From positions 84,407,895 to 84,471,894 of the forward strand of contig CM077676.1 in assembly GCA_039707655.1 (NCBI GenBank): a stretch of DNA of 64,000 nt. Reading direction: 5' to 3'. Made by a program: the position numbers and the translations under genes. The notes beneath the pieces are model-generated. The model was not told where the DNA came from. It saw nothing but the letters and a program-made list of their open reading frames with translations, and made no database searches. Source of the stretch: Elymus sibiricus. Taxonomy: Eukaryota; Streptophyta; Magnoliopsida; Poales; Poaceae. Positions 41,931 to 54,401 of this stretch are shown here, piece by piece. The number at the start of each line of letters is the position of its first letter. Within the stretch, counting starts at the first letter, position 1.

Positions 41931-43154
41931 ATGGTTAGACCAGGTGGTCGTGGTCGTGGCCTTGCTGCCAACCCTCCACCCCCGCCAGACTATATGGCAG
42001 CTATGATGCAGCAATTCGAGCTGAACCGTCAGTTCCTGACTGGAATTATGGCTCAGTTTCCGCACCAGAACAATCAGAATCAGAACCCTGCTGCAATAAC
42101 TCTGCAGGAGTTTGTGCGTCTTAGCCCAACTACTTACCGCAACTCTGAACAGCCACTGGATGCTGATGACTGGCTTCGCAACATCACCCATGAGATGGAA
42201 TCTGCCGATGTCGCCCCTGCCAACTTTGTCACCTTCGTGTCCTACTTCCTGAAAGGACCCGCTGCACAATGGTGGTCCACCCACCGGCGTTCACTACCTG
42301 AGGAAACAGTCATCACTTGGGGCGAATTCCAGACTGCCTTCCGTGCCCGTTACATTCCTCAAGGAATCATGGACCGGAAGAAGACAGAGTTTCGCAACCT
42401 CACTCAGGGCAACAAGTCTGTTGAAGCCTATCAGCGGGAGTTCCATAACTTATCCCGCTACGCTGAAGAAGACATAGCCACTAATGCTCGTAGACAGGAA
42501 AAGTTCCGTAATGGACTCCACCCAGATCTCAAGCTTGCTCTTGCTTCTCAACACTTCACCGACTTTGCCACCCTCGTGAACAAGGCTATCCTGGTTGAGA
42601 CCGCTCAGATGGAACACAAGAATGCCATCAAGCGCCACCATGATGTTGGTTCATCTTCGGGCTCGTCATCACAGAAGCGGCGTATCTAGATTCCCAATAG
42701 CATGTACCATCCAGCTGCACCTCCTGCTCCCCGTCCCAGTGATGGGCTCTGCTTCAAGTGTGGCCGTCCAGGTCACCGTTCCAGAGAATGCCCTCAGAAT
42801 CAAAACCAGCTTGCACTTCTCTCTACTGGCCGTGGTAACGATCAGCCTCGCAACAATAATGCCAAGCCTTCTTATGGTCATGGTCAAGCTTACCATGTTC
42901 ATCTGAATGAAGCTCAAGTTCAGCTTGCTACTGTGAACGGTACTATCCTTGTTTACTCAATACCACCTCCTGTTTTAAATGATTCAGGTGCATCGCATTC
43001 AATTACGCTAAAATCCTTTGAATTCACGCATGACATTTGTTGCACCGTCCGTAATGGGAAATTCTCCCGTGGGCCCATGCCAAGCTACCTTGGTATGAAT
43101 ACCCCGGCCTTCTCCTTTCTACCTCATAATTCTCGGGACGAGAATTTCTTTTAG
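41931..43154 (+). pseudogene. gag: Gypsy Gag plus truncated protease, one in-frame TAG
   Basis: Start chosen at ATG 41931 (MVRPGGRGRG), not the upstream in-frame ATG at 41892, because Gags of this group begin with such a Gly/Arg-rich end. The Gag core is recognisable: LDADDWLRNITHEME, FVSYFLKGPAAQWWSTH, ITWGEFQTAFRARYIP, FRNLTQGNKSVEAYQREF. TAG at 42687-42689 interrupts; the same frame then gives the zinc knuckle CFKCGRPGHRSREC (42750-42791) and the protease motif NDSGASH. The protease then breaks into unrelated 3'-end sequence, so RT and integrase are deleted. The TAG is probably a mutated tryptophan codon. Confidence 0.85.
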
Positions 43155-43165
43155 AGGAGGAGAAT
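43151..43165 (+). other. polypurine tract of 9.74-kb element
   Basis: ttagaggaggagaat directly precedes the 3' LTR start TGTGACATCC. Confidence 0.8.
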
Positions 43166-46100
43166 TGTGACATCCCCAGGTATTAAGCACAGTGATCACC
43201 TCTTAATCATGCCAAGTCATCATGTTGAACAGTGCTTGAACATCATTGCATCATATCTCATTTCAAAATTCCAAAGCAAATTGAAATTCAGATTTAAAGT
43301 GAAAATAAAAGTTGTCCAAATTTGAAAACTAAAATGTTCATAGTATTGCAAATAATCCAAAGACAATTATAAAAATATAATCAACATTTATTGAAATAGT
43401 TAAATGACCCTAACAACCTAAAGCAGTAGCAAAACCGCAACATTTAATCCCTTTTTATTTAAATAAGAATTAGATAAAATCATTTGCCCACCCAACCAAT
43501 TTCTAGCAGTGCCAAATATTGCCATCTAATTATTGGGCTAAGTCACAGGTTTTACAAAACTCATGTGGTAGCCACACATTTTACAAAACAGAAATTAGAA
43601 AAAGATAAAAACAGAAAATAGAAAATAAAAAGAAAAACCCCCTGGCCGACTGGGCCTTAGGCCACAGTGGCCGGCCCACTCCGCCCGCTGGCCTATAAGG
43701 CTCCCCCTCGCACACCCGTAACCCTAGCCTGAACCCCCACTTCCCGTCGCTCCCTCCCTCTCTCCTGAGCCGCCGTTGCCTCCCCGCCGTCGCCGCCCCT
43801 CCGTCGTCCTCGTCGCATCGCCGCCTCGCCTTCTCCCCAAAGGTTGCATCGAGCCTCGCCGCCCTCTTCCCTGCATCGGGGTGAGCCCCCGTGGCCGTCT
43901 CCTCTTCCCCCCGCCGCCGTCCGTCGCCGCCGCCGCCCGTGGCCTCGCCCACCGCGCGTCGCCCGTCCCTGGCCTGCTTCTCCCGCTGCTGCCTGCTCGC
44001 CCTGCGCGCCTGCCTCTCCTTGCCGCGTGCTGCTGCCGCCGAGGCCGCCCCCTGCCCCACGCCCGCTCGGCCGCGCCTCCTCTGCCTCGCCCGCGCTCGG
44101 CCACCTCCGCCGCTGCCCGTGCTGCCGCTGCTTCACTTGGCCGCCGCCGCCGTCGCTGCCCGCCCCGCGCCTGGCCACCACCCGCCGCTGCTGCCGCTGC
44201 CCCGCGTCCGCTCGGCTGCCTCGCTGCCCGTCGTCGCCACGCACGCGTCGCCCGGACGTGTCCGGCCGCGGTGTGCCCGCGCGCGCATTGGGCCACTGGA
44301 CATGTCCGGCCCCCGAACGGGCACGGGCGGACATGTCCGTCTGCCTACTGACCAGTGGGGCCCCGCCCCGTTTAAACGCAAAAAAAAATAAGAGAATAAA
44401 TAAATAAAAATAAATAAATAAATAATTATTAATTAATTAACTTAATTAATTCTGTTTAATTAAACTAATTAATTAATTAACCTAATTAATTTGTAATTAG
44501 TCTAATTAAACCCTAATTAAGCTAATTAGACACTGACAGGTGGGACCCGCATGTCAGGTTGACCAGTCAACGGGTCCTGTTGACTGCTAACGTCACTGTT
44601 TCGGATAATGTTAGTTTAAATAATTCAAATAATTCCAGAAATTAATAAAAACTTTAGAAAATCATATATTTTAAACCGTAACTCGGATTAAAATAATTTA
44701 TATATGAAAAACGATCAGAAAAATATGACAATTCCGAATATGCACTCCGTTCATCTGTCACGTGCCCCTAACTACCTGTACATGGAACCGTCCCCTCCGT
44801 TTCATCTGACCGTAAAATGCCAGACTTCGGGAAAACATTCCCGGATGTTTTCCCCCTTCACCTGTATCGCGTAGCACCGCGTTAGGTTACACCTAGCACC
44901 GCGTATCGCCATGTCATGCATCGCGATGCATCTGTTTGCATTGTATTTATTGTTTCTTCCCCCTCTTCTCTCCGGTAGACTCCGAGACCGACGCTGCCCC
45001 TGTGATCGACTTCGTCGTCGAGGACCCTTCTTCCCTCTCAGCAGAGCTTCCAGGCAAGCAACCCCCCTTGACGCATGCCTATATCACCTATTCTCTCTTC
45101 CTCCTGCTTGCATTAGAATTTGCTGCTGTTATTGTTTTATCCTATTCTGATGCATGGCCTGTCCTTGTAACTATTAATGATACCTGCCTATTATCCGAGA
45201 TGCTTAGTATAGGTTGGATGGTAAACCATCTGTGGCCCGTCTTCCTTGATGTAGTTGCTCCGCTTTAGTACTGGTGCCCCGATCAATGTGATCGAATGGG
45301 CTGAGAACAGCACATCACCGCACACCCCCTAAGTTGCTCGTCTCTGCAGAGCTGGCATCGAGTGCCGATGGTGATACCTCTTATCTCACTTCAGATGATG
45401 CCTCTGTAGAATAGCTATCCGGTTGTGGGTTACCGAGGGTGATTCCTCTTTCATCACCTCCGATAAAGCTTCCGTCGTGCAACTCCTCTTGTGTGAATCC
45501 ATCGAGGGTGATTCCTCCGGGTTCACCTTGACCGATACTTCGAGTGGGAATCCATCAAGGGTGATTCCTCGGATTCCTTCTCGATACTTGGACACACGGT
45601 TACTTTATCCTTTGTTACAGGCGGGTCGACCCCGAGGGGTACCCGCGGGGAAATATGAAGTCGGGCTTGCCAGGAGGGCACCCGCGAGTGATACTGTGGC
45701 GGAACGACAGGGCAGGCGGAGACCACCCTGGTCGTGATCCGTGTGTTACCAAGTCGGAGCGACAGGTAGTCTGATCGTCTCTGCGAGTTACTAAACGAGC
45801 TTAACAGATTTGGGTATTTGATCTGAGTTGGCTACGTGCCTATACGCACTACCACCACGTGGGATAATGGTTTAATGGGGCCCTCTACGTTGTATGTTTC
45901 TCCCGAAAGCTCTTCAGACGTCACAGCTCAGAGATGCGGGCTGATTGTTGGGGTGAGCTGGTTACGTCTGTGGTGCTGCGACAGTCGCGCTTGGGCCCCG
46001 GCCAGTCTCGCAACATGCAGGAGTGCGGAGGGCGATGGCCCAAGACCCCTTCGTGCTTAGGATTTAGACCGGCGTGTTGACCTCTCTGCTGAGCTTAGGT

Positions 46101-47013
46101 AGGACGCTGCTTCGTGTCGATTACCCAAGGCCGGGTATTACCCAGCAAGTGTATCCGGCCAGATGTAATCGAGCGTGCTAGGTAACAGTAGTGCACCCCT
46201 GCAGGGAAGTTATCTATTCGAATAGCCGTGTCCACGGTAACAGGACGCTCAGTGTTGTATCCCGATCTACCACTATTTGAACTGATTACATGTTACTTTA
46301 ACTGTAAGCTCCGGGATCGCTTCCTCACAGGGAGTCGTGGAAGGATCTCTGGGCTTTGCTTCAACATGCTTGTTAATTTAATATGCTAATCTTCTCTCTT
46401 CTTATGCTGCAAGATTGCTTCAAGATGCTAGTCTTTGATAGGCTAGGCCTCTCCCCTTCTGTTCCAGCATTCTGCAGTTTAGCCCAAGGATACAGCCCAA
46501 TTCCTTTGATACTGATGCATATTAGTATAGTTCTGATGTCAGTCCTGCGAGTACTTTGGATGAGTACTCACGGTTGCTTTGCTATCTTTTTCCCCCATAC
46601 CCAATTGATGAAATCAGATGATGGAGTCCAGGAGCCAGACGCCACCACAGGAGACTACTACCACGAGAGCCCCGGAGGTCACTACAACTACGTTGAGCCC
46701 GTCGACCAGGAGTAGTTAGGGTCTCCCAGGCAGGAGGCCTGCGCCTTTTCGATCCGTGTTGTTGTTTTGCCCCGCCTGTTAAGGCTTATTTGTTTTACTT
46801 TTATATCTATACTCAGATATCTGATGCTTCTGTTGACGCTTGTATGGGCAAGCTTATGTATTCGAGCCCTCGAGGCCCCTGGCTTGTAATATAAAGCTTG
46901 TATTATTTTATTTGTGTCTAGAGTTGTGTTGTGATATCTTCCCGTCAGTCTCTGATCTCGAGCGTGCACATTTGCGTGTATGATTAGTGCACGTGTCGAG
47001 CAGGGGCGTCACA
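43166..47013 (+). repeat. 3' LTR of 9.74-kb element
   Basis: It repeats the 5' LTR; the TATA-like box is at 43694-43700. Compared with the 5' LTR it has lost 22 bases between two 'gct' words, including both TGACGTCA motifs, and a further 7 bases shortly after (near 44590). Confidence 0.9.
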
Positions 47014-48428
47014 ACAAGTGTAGTATGGATAGAAGAAATATATTTTTATAATCTGAATAAATAAAAACAGAAAGGTAGCAAATGATAAAAGTGAGCACAA
47101 AGGGTTTTGCAATGCTTAAAAACAAGGCCTAGGGTTCATACTTTCACTAGTGCAATTTCTCAACAATGCTAACATAATTGAATCATATAACAATCCCTCA
47201 ACGTGTGACAAATAATCACTGCAAAGTTCGTATTAGCGGAGAACATAAGATAGAAATTGTTGTAGGGTACGAAACCACCTCAAAGTTATTCTTTCTGATC
47301 AATCTATTGAGCTATTCCTATAAGTGTCACAAACAGACCTAGAGTTCGTACTAAAATAACACCATATGATACGCATCAACCAACTCTAATGTCACCAAGA
47401 TACTCCAATGTCACCACAAGTATCCGTGATTTGATTATACGATATGCATCAAACAACTTCAGATACAAAATATTCAATCCAACACAAAGAACTTCAAACA
47501 GTGCCCCAAGATTTCTACTGGAGAAAGTAGGACGAAAACGTGCATCAACCCCTATGCATAGATTACCCCAATGCACCTCGGGAATACGCGAGTTGAGTGC
47601 CAAAACATATATCAAGTGAATCAATATAATACCCCATTGTCACCACGGGTATTCATATGCAAGACATACATCAAGTGTTCTCAAATCCATAAAAATATTC
47701 AATCCGATAATAGTGAAACCTCAAAGGTAAAAACTCAATTCATCACAACAAGATAGAGAGGGAGAAACACCATATGATCCAACTATATTAACAAAGCTCG
47801 CGGTACATCAAGATCGTGCCAAATCAAGAACACGAGAGAGAGATCAAACACATAGCTACTTGTACATACCCCTAGCCTCGAGGGTGAACTACTCCCTCCT
47901 CGTCATGGTGACCGCCGGGATGATGAAGATGGCCTCCGGTGATGACTTCCCCCTCCGACAGGGTGCCGGAAAAGGGTTGTAGATGAGATTGTGGAGGTAC
48001 AGATGCTTGCGACGGCGTAGTCGAAGTTCTAGGGTTATTTCTGGTGGTTTCTCTATTTATAGGAATTTTTGGCGTTGGAATCACGTGAAGAGGAGCCACA
48101 GGGGGCCCACGAGGCACCAAGGCGCGCCCCAGGGGCGGCGCGCCCAGGTGGCTGGTGGGGCCCCTGTGGGTCTTCTGCTGCTCCCCCGAAGCTTCCTGGG
48201 TCTGTTTCCTTCCAGAAAAAATCGTCAAAAAGTTTCGCTGCATTTGGACTTCATTTGATATGGATTTTCTAGAAAACCAAAAACAAGAAGTAAACAACAA
48301 CTGGCACTGGGCACTAGGTCAATATGTTAGTCCCTAAAAATCATATAAAAGTGAACCAAAATCATACAAAACTATAATAAACATGGCATGAATACTTCAT
48401 AAATTATAGATACGTTGGAGACGTATCA
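47014..48428 (-). repeat. element 2 3' LTR, proximal part
   Basis: It continues the LTR from 37271 and ends (plus) ...GAGACGTATCA. It contains a GC-rich stretch at about 48090-48170. ORFs here have counterparts in the other LTR and no known domain. Confidence 0.8.
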
Positions 48429-48450
48429 GCATCCCCAAGCTTAATTCCTG
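48429..48450 (-). other. polypurine tract of element 2
   Basis: The minus strand reads aggaattaagcttggggatgc directly before TGATACG. Confidence 0.75.
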
Positions 48451-49690
48451 CTCATGCTCGAGTAGGTAAATGATAAAAGAAATAATTTATGAAGTGTGAA
48501 TGCTAGCATAGTGCATAAGTTTGATCAATGATAATTTCAATCACGTTTTCTAGCATCAATATATATCATAATCAGTAGCTCATCTCATAAAACTTCTCAT
48601 GATCAAGTAGCAAGCTATTCACATGTTTAAAGTATAGACCATAAACTTTCTAGAAAACTAACAAACTATGTTCTCAGTCATCAAACAATTGCAATTCAAC
48701 TTAATTTCAACAAAGTCTAAGTAAGAGCTCCACATACTCAATTATCATATAGTCTTCTATGATTGCTAGTACTCAAAGCATATTTTTAGATCAAATAGCA
48801 TCCATCGAACACAGAGAAAGATAGGGGCTTAATGTTTCGCCTCCCAACTTATTTAGCATAGAGATACTTGTCAACAATAATAATTCATGATCAAATATAT
48901 TTGACTGGCCATATGTGCCTGGATCTTTCCCCACCACATGATGCTTGCCAACTAAAGAATAATTGAGGTTGAAATGAGAAGGGATACTATTGACTCTTGC
49001 ATAAAAATAAATACATAAAGTAAAAGATAGGCCCTTTGCAGAGGGAAGCAGAGGTTGTCATGCGCTTTTGATTTTTGGATGTGCAAGCCCTTAATGCAAT
49101 GGAACGTCACGTTATATTGCCCCTTGTGATAGCAACCTTTATTATGCAGTCCATCGCTTTTATTTCTTTACCATCACAAGTTCGTACAACGCTTATTTTC
49201 CCTTGCAATAAAATATCATACATATTTTAGGAACAATTTTTATTGCTTTTTGCACCGATGACAACTTACTTGAAGGATCTTATTCAATCCATAGGTAGAT
49301 ATGGTGGACACTCATGGGAAGAAACTTGGTTTAAGGGTTTTTGGATGCACAAGTAGTATCTCTACTTAGTACGATTTTTTGGCTAGCAAAAGATCCTAAG
49401 CAAGCACCACATGTGGGAGGATCCATAACAATATAACTTCTATGGAAATATACCCAAACATAACTCATTACATTCTCTTCCTTGTCCAATTTCAACTAAT
49501 TTGCTCAAGTTTGAAAATAATTAATGGGTATTCACAATCATAAAAGATGTCCAAGATAATATATTTATATGTGAAAGTTCTCTTCCTTATACTAATCATT
49601 CATGAATTGCTTGTATGACCAATATTGTGATACTCAAGCTTCAATAGATTTCACTTTCTAACCCAAATCTGAAACTACTACTAGACATGA
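48451..49690 (-). other. noncoding interior of element 2 (left part)
   Basis: AT-rich, no supported gene on either strand. It is broadly similar in character to element 1's noncoding interior. It ends in ctagacatga, whose last five bases are the target duplication of the solo LTR. Confidence 0.6.
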
Positions 49691-50116
49691 TGAAAGATCG
49701 TGGATGTCGCCTAGAGGGGGGGGGTGAATAGGCGCTTTAAAATAATTACGGTTTAGGCTTGAACAAATGCGGAATAAAACTAGCGTTTAATTTGACAAGC
49801 ACAAAACCTAAATCGACTAGGCTCACCTATGTGCACCAACAACTTATGCTAAGAAAGATAAACAACTAAGTGATAGCAAGATATATAACAAGAAACAATA
49901 TGGCTATCACAAAGTAAAGTGCATAAGTAAAGGGCTCGGGTAAGAGATAACCGAGGGACGCGGAGACGACGATGTATCCCGAAGTTCACACCCTTGCGGA
50001 TGCTAATCTCCGTTAGAGCGGTGTGGAGGCACAATGCTCCCCAACAATGCCACTAGGGCCACCGTATTCTCCTCACGCCCTCGCACAATGCAAGGTGCCG
50101 TGATTCCACTAAGGGA

Positions 50117-50215
50117 CCCTTGAGGGCGGTCACCGAACCCGTACAAATGGCAACCCTTGAGGGCGGTCACCGAACCCGTACACTTTGGCAACCCTTGGGG
50201 GCGGTCACCGGTACC
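50117..50215. repeat. three tandem 37-38-bp units
   Basis: The units begin 'cccttgagggcggtcaccg' at 50117 and 50154 and 'cccttgggggcggtcaccg' at 50192. They are located in the transcribed part of the solo LTR. Confidence 0.8.
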
Positions 50216-50817
50216 CATCAAATTGCTCGGGGCGATCTCCACAACCTAATTGGAGACCCCGACGCTTGCCTGGAGCTTTACACCACAATGATTGAGCTCC
50301 GAGGCACCACCAAGCCACCAAGCCGTCTAGGGCGCCAAGGCACCCAAGAGGAACAAGCTCTAGGGTGCCCAAACACCCAAGAGTAATAAGCTTCTCAACT
50401 ACTAACTTCCACGTATCACCGTGGAGAACTCAAACCGATGCAACTAATGCAATGGCAAGAACACACCAAGTGCTCAAGTCCCTCTCTCTCAAATCCCACC
50501 AAAGCAACAAAAGCTATGGAGGAAAGTGAGAGGAAGAACAAGGAGAACACCAAGAACTCCAAGATCTAAATCCACAAGGTTTCCCTCACATAGAGGAGAA
50601 AGTGATTGGTGGAAAGATGGATCTAGATCTCCTCTCTCTATTCCCTCAAGAAGGAGCAAGAATCATTGGAGGGATGGAGAGATAGCAAAGCTCTAGAAGG
50701 TCAACAATGGAGGAGAGAGAGCTGCAAGGGATAAAGAGCCGTTGGGGGCAAGGGGGAAGAAGACCCCGTTTTAAAGGAGCCCCCAAATCCAACCGTTACC
50801 TGTCTCAGCCCGCACAG

Positions 50818-51360
50818 AGCGGTACTACCGCTCCCTCAGAGCGGTACTACCGCTCGGGCGGTAGTAATTAAAAAAACAGCAGGCGAGAACACGGAACTGG
50901 AGCGGTAGTGCCGCACTTAGCGGTACTACCATTCCAACCAAGCGGTACTACCGCTAAAGTGAAAAGAGCAACAGAAGCTTGCACACTCTACGAAAAAACA
51001 AGCGGTAGTGGAGGGCGGAAGTACCGCACCAAGCGGTACCACCGCCCAGAAGAGCGGTACTACCGCCCTGAGCGGTACTACCGCACTACTGCCACACTAC
51101 TACCGTTTAACAGAAAATGATACCAGAAGAAATACCCGCAAGCGGAACTTGCAGCGGTAGTAGAAACCGGAAGTACCGCCCAAGCGGTACTACCGTGCCA
51201 CTACCGCACAAAGCGGTACTACCGCTCTACTACCGCACTACTTCCGCTTAACAAAAATCGGCAACAGAAGAAATTCCCACAAGCGGTACTCGCTGCGGTA
51301 GACCACAGCGGTACTACCGCATAAGCGGTACTACCGTGGTACCGAGCGGTACTACCGCTT
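50818..51360 (-). repeat. dispersed array of GCGGTACTACCGC palindromes in solo LTR
   Basis: About ten full copies of gcggtactacc and many half copies (gcggtag, actaccgc, gtaccgc) within about 540 bases. The core motif is the same as in the Angela U3 array. It lies upstream of the minus-strand TATA-like box. Confidence 0.85.
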
Positions 51361-52614
51361 GGGTGCTGCAAAAGTGCCCAAGCAGAACAGACAGATACAG
51401 GAAAACCAGAACTGCCACAACTTCTACATATGAGCTCCGAACTGAGCAAACTCAAGCTTGTTGGTTATAAAAAGAAGTGGCAGGGGAGAAATGCCTAAGA
51501 TATAGAGAAGAGAAACCTCTATGAATGAAGAACCGGCATAAACTCCAACATCGAAAACATCATAGAAGATGCATATATGAACTCCGTTTTCGATGAACTC
51601 GAGCTTGTCATGAAGATGACCAAAAGCTCAAAGACTCACAAAGAGAAACACAAAACACGAACCAAGAAAGATGATGCAAGGATGCAATAGTTTGAGCTCT
51701 CTACGAAGATACGATAAAGCTACTCACTTGAGAGCCCCCCTTGATAGTACGGCTATCGATCCTATAACCCGGTCTCCCAACTATTACCATGAGACCGGTA
51801 AAATAGAAAACCTATCAAGGGCAAACCTTTGCCTTGCGCACAGTCCACTTGAGCTAGGTGATGACGGTCTTGACCTCCTCAAGTTGGACCACCTTTCTTG
51901 ATTGCGCCGGCTCGATGAAGACTAGTTGATTGCTCCCCCATACTCCACTATGGGTGAGCCACTCTTCGACACATCTTCACAGGTCCATTGTCACCACAAT
52001 GGACGGCAAGCTTCAAGCAGTGATCTCTTCGTGATGCTCCACTTGAACTTGCACACCGCAATCTTGATGACGATCACCACTTGACGTCATCCTCCATGGG
52101 TTGTGTGATATCTTCCTTTTGATGCACGCTCATGGGAACAAACCTAACCCCACAAAGAACTCTCGCATAGAACACGGGTTAGTACACAAAGCGTAATGGA
52201 CAATGCTTACCATACCATGAGATCACTTGATCTCGCTTGGTACATCTTCTACGCTTTGTGTGTTGATCAACTTGAATCACTCTTCATATGTAGTCTTGAT
52301 CAACCTTGAATCTTTCCAACTCTCTTCATTAGGATGATGTCTTGAAGGTAAACATGAACGTTCACACAATCTTCTTCTTCAAGACATGCTTGCAATAGGC
52401 TCAACACTCACATGACCAATCTTTGGATAAATCCTTGAATAGCACCTTGGTCAACACATATTCTTCTTCTAATAACCTTAAAACCAACAAATGGTCTTCA
52501 AGCAATGCCTATGGACAAACCCTTCAAATATAACTCAAGGCAACCATTAGTCCATAGAGATTGTCATCAATTACCAAAACCAAACATGGGGGCAGCACAT
52601 GTTCTTTCACATGA

Positions 52615-54401
52615 TACAAGCATATCAAGCTCATATTATCTCAACTGCATGATATTCAACTTATTCAACAATTTACTCATAGGATATAAGTGAAGAACAA
52701 GAGTAAATGACAAACTACTCCAAAAAGATATAAGTGAAGACCAAATGAGTAGTTAAGTAAATAGGTAGCTATGTGAGGAATCTCTCTCATTTAAATATTT
52801 CAGATCTTAAGTATTTTATTCAAACAGCAAAGAAAACAAAATAAAATGACATTCCAAGAATAGCACATCTCATGTGAAGAAGCAAAAACTTAGGCTCAAC
52901 CAAGACTAACCGATAATTGTTGATGAAGAAAGGTGGGATTCCCACCGGGGCATCCCCATGCTTAGTTGCTTGAGACTTCTTGGAATGTTAAATTGGGGTG
53001 CCTTGGGCATCCCCAAGCTTGAGCTCTTGTGTCTCCTTAATTCCTCTCATATCATGGCTTCTCCTAAATCTTAAAAACTTCATCCACACAAAACTCAACA
53101 AGAACTCGTGAGATAAGTTAGTATAAATCAACTCAAAACCTTAACATTCTCTACTGTAGCAAATCACTAAAATTATAATTGAACATTGCATATGAAATGC
53201 CTCTGCATATTTAATACTCCTATCCACAAATAGAAACATTAAACAAGCAAACATATGCAAACAATGCAACTATAACCGAGATCTGCCAAAACAGAACAGT
53301 CTGTAAAGGGGGATTTAAAATTCATACTTCCCTAACTCCAAAAATTCTGAAAATTTATCATGTGACCGAAAAATCATGCATGCTTACTGTGTAAAAATTT
53401 CAGATTTTATCATGTTCTGACAATTCACAAAAATTCAGGACATAACAGAAAACTTTCTGTTTTCAAACAGCAACACATAAACTTGCAAACTGAGCATGGT
53501 AAAGGCTATAATTGGCATTTTATTGAACTAAAAGATACAAAACATGATTATTGATAACAGCAAGCAAATATCAACAAAATATAATGATGCTCCAAGCAAA
53601 ACTCATATTATGTGATGAATAAAAATATAGCTCCGAGTGAGGTTACCGATAGTTTTGAAGACGAAAGAGGGGATGCCTTCCGGGACATCCCCAAGCTTAG
53701 ACGCTTGAGTCTTCCTTGAATATTACCTTGGGGTGCCTTGGGCTTCCCCAAGCTTAGGGTCTTGCCACTCCTTATTCTCCTCATATCGATATCTCACCCA
53801 AAACTTGAAAACTTCAATCACACAAAACTTAACGGAACTTGTGAGATAGGTTAGTATGATAAAAATAAATCATCCACTTAGGTAATGTCAAGACAAGATT
53901 CATAATTGTTCTCACATAATGCCTACTGTAGTCTATCATTTCCAGAATTTATATCTCATAATATAAGCTATGGAAACACTAAAACAAGCAAACTATGCAC
54001 CAAAAACAGAATCTGTCAAAAACAGAACAGCATGTAGTGGGAGATTTAAAAAACCATACTTATGTACCTCCAAAAATTCTGAAAAATTAGCACAACGTAA
54101 ACAATTTGTATCCCAATGCTCTGTAAAAATTTCAGAATTTTCTCACGCTCCAGTACAGAATAGAAATTCCAGCACTGGACGTAAAAGTTTCTGTTTTTGC
54201 ACAGAATCGAATCAACAAGTATCCACACTATCCCAAAGGCTTTACTTGGCACATTATTGAAAGAAAACATATAAAACATGATTACCACAGTAGCTTAATC
54301 ATGTGAACACACAAAAATAGAAGGTATAAGTAATGGGTTGTCTCCCAACAAGCGCTTTTCTTTAATGCCTTTTTAGCTAGGCATGATGATTTCAATGATG
54401 C
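52615..54401 (-). other. noncoding interior of element 2 (right part)
   Basis: It contains two to three diverged copies of a unit with 'ggatgcc..cgggacatcccc' and 'tccccaagctt' (about 52935-53035 and 53665-53755). These match element 1 at about 32755-32850 and resemble inverted polypurine tracts. A second duplicated unit begins with 'aacagaatctgtcaaaaaca' near 54003 and resembles 53285 and 33099. No gene is supported. Confidence 0.6.

Larger units (their letters stand above)
37272..47013 (+). mobile_element. complete 9.74-kb gag-only LTR retrotransposon with 3.9-kb LTRs
   Basis: LTRs of 3,874 and 3,848 bp start TGTGACATCCCC and end GGGGCGTCACA, with TGTGAC/GTCACA terminal inversions. TSD acaag is perfect (37267-37271 and 47014-47018). 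The interior is only 2,020 bp: iMet primer site, gag with zinc knuckle, the first part of a protease (NDSGASH), then directly the 3' end signature 'ctcgggacgagaa' and a polypurine tract. RT, RNase H and integrase have been deleted. Tekay/Del-like Gypsy origin is inferred from the LTR start, primer and end signature. LTR divergence is roughly 2% by eye. Confidence 0.9.
49691..52609 (-). mobile_element. solo LTR, 2.9 kb, with palindrome array
   Basis: The plus strand starts TGAAAGATCGTGG and ends TTCTTTCA, flanked by a perfect 5-bp duplication catga (49686-49690 and 52610-52614). There is no interior, so a single LTR remains after recombination. Orientation is read as minus because the plus start, inverted, gives the usual ...CCACGATCTTTCA LTR end, and a TATA-like tttaaaac with promoter-like context lies on the minus strand near 50771. 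Many copies of gcggtactaccgc lie upstream of that box (50818-51360), and a three-unit 37-bp repeat lies at 50117-50215. No gene is present. Confidence 0.7.

Noticed and set aside
50818..51360. CRISPR-like array because of regularly repeated short palindromes
   Set aside because: This is eukaryotic transposon context, repeats and spacers vary in length, many are half copies, and no cas genes are present.
49691..52609. CACTA transposon interpretation of the block with gcggtactaccgc repeats
   Set aside because: The ends are TGAAAGA/TCTTTCA with a 5-bp duplication, not CACTA ends with 3 bp. A solo LTR fits better.
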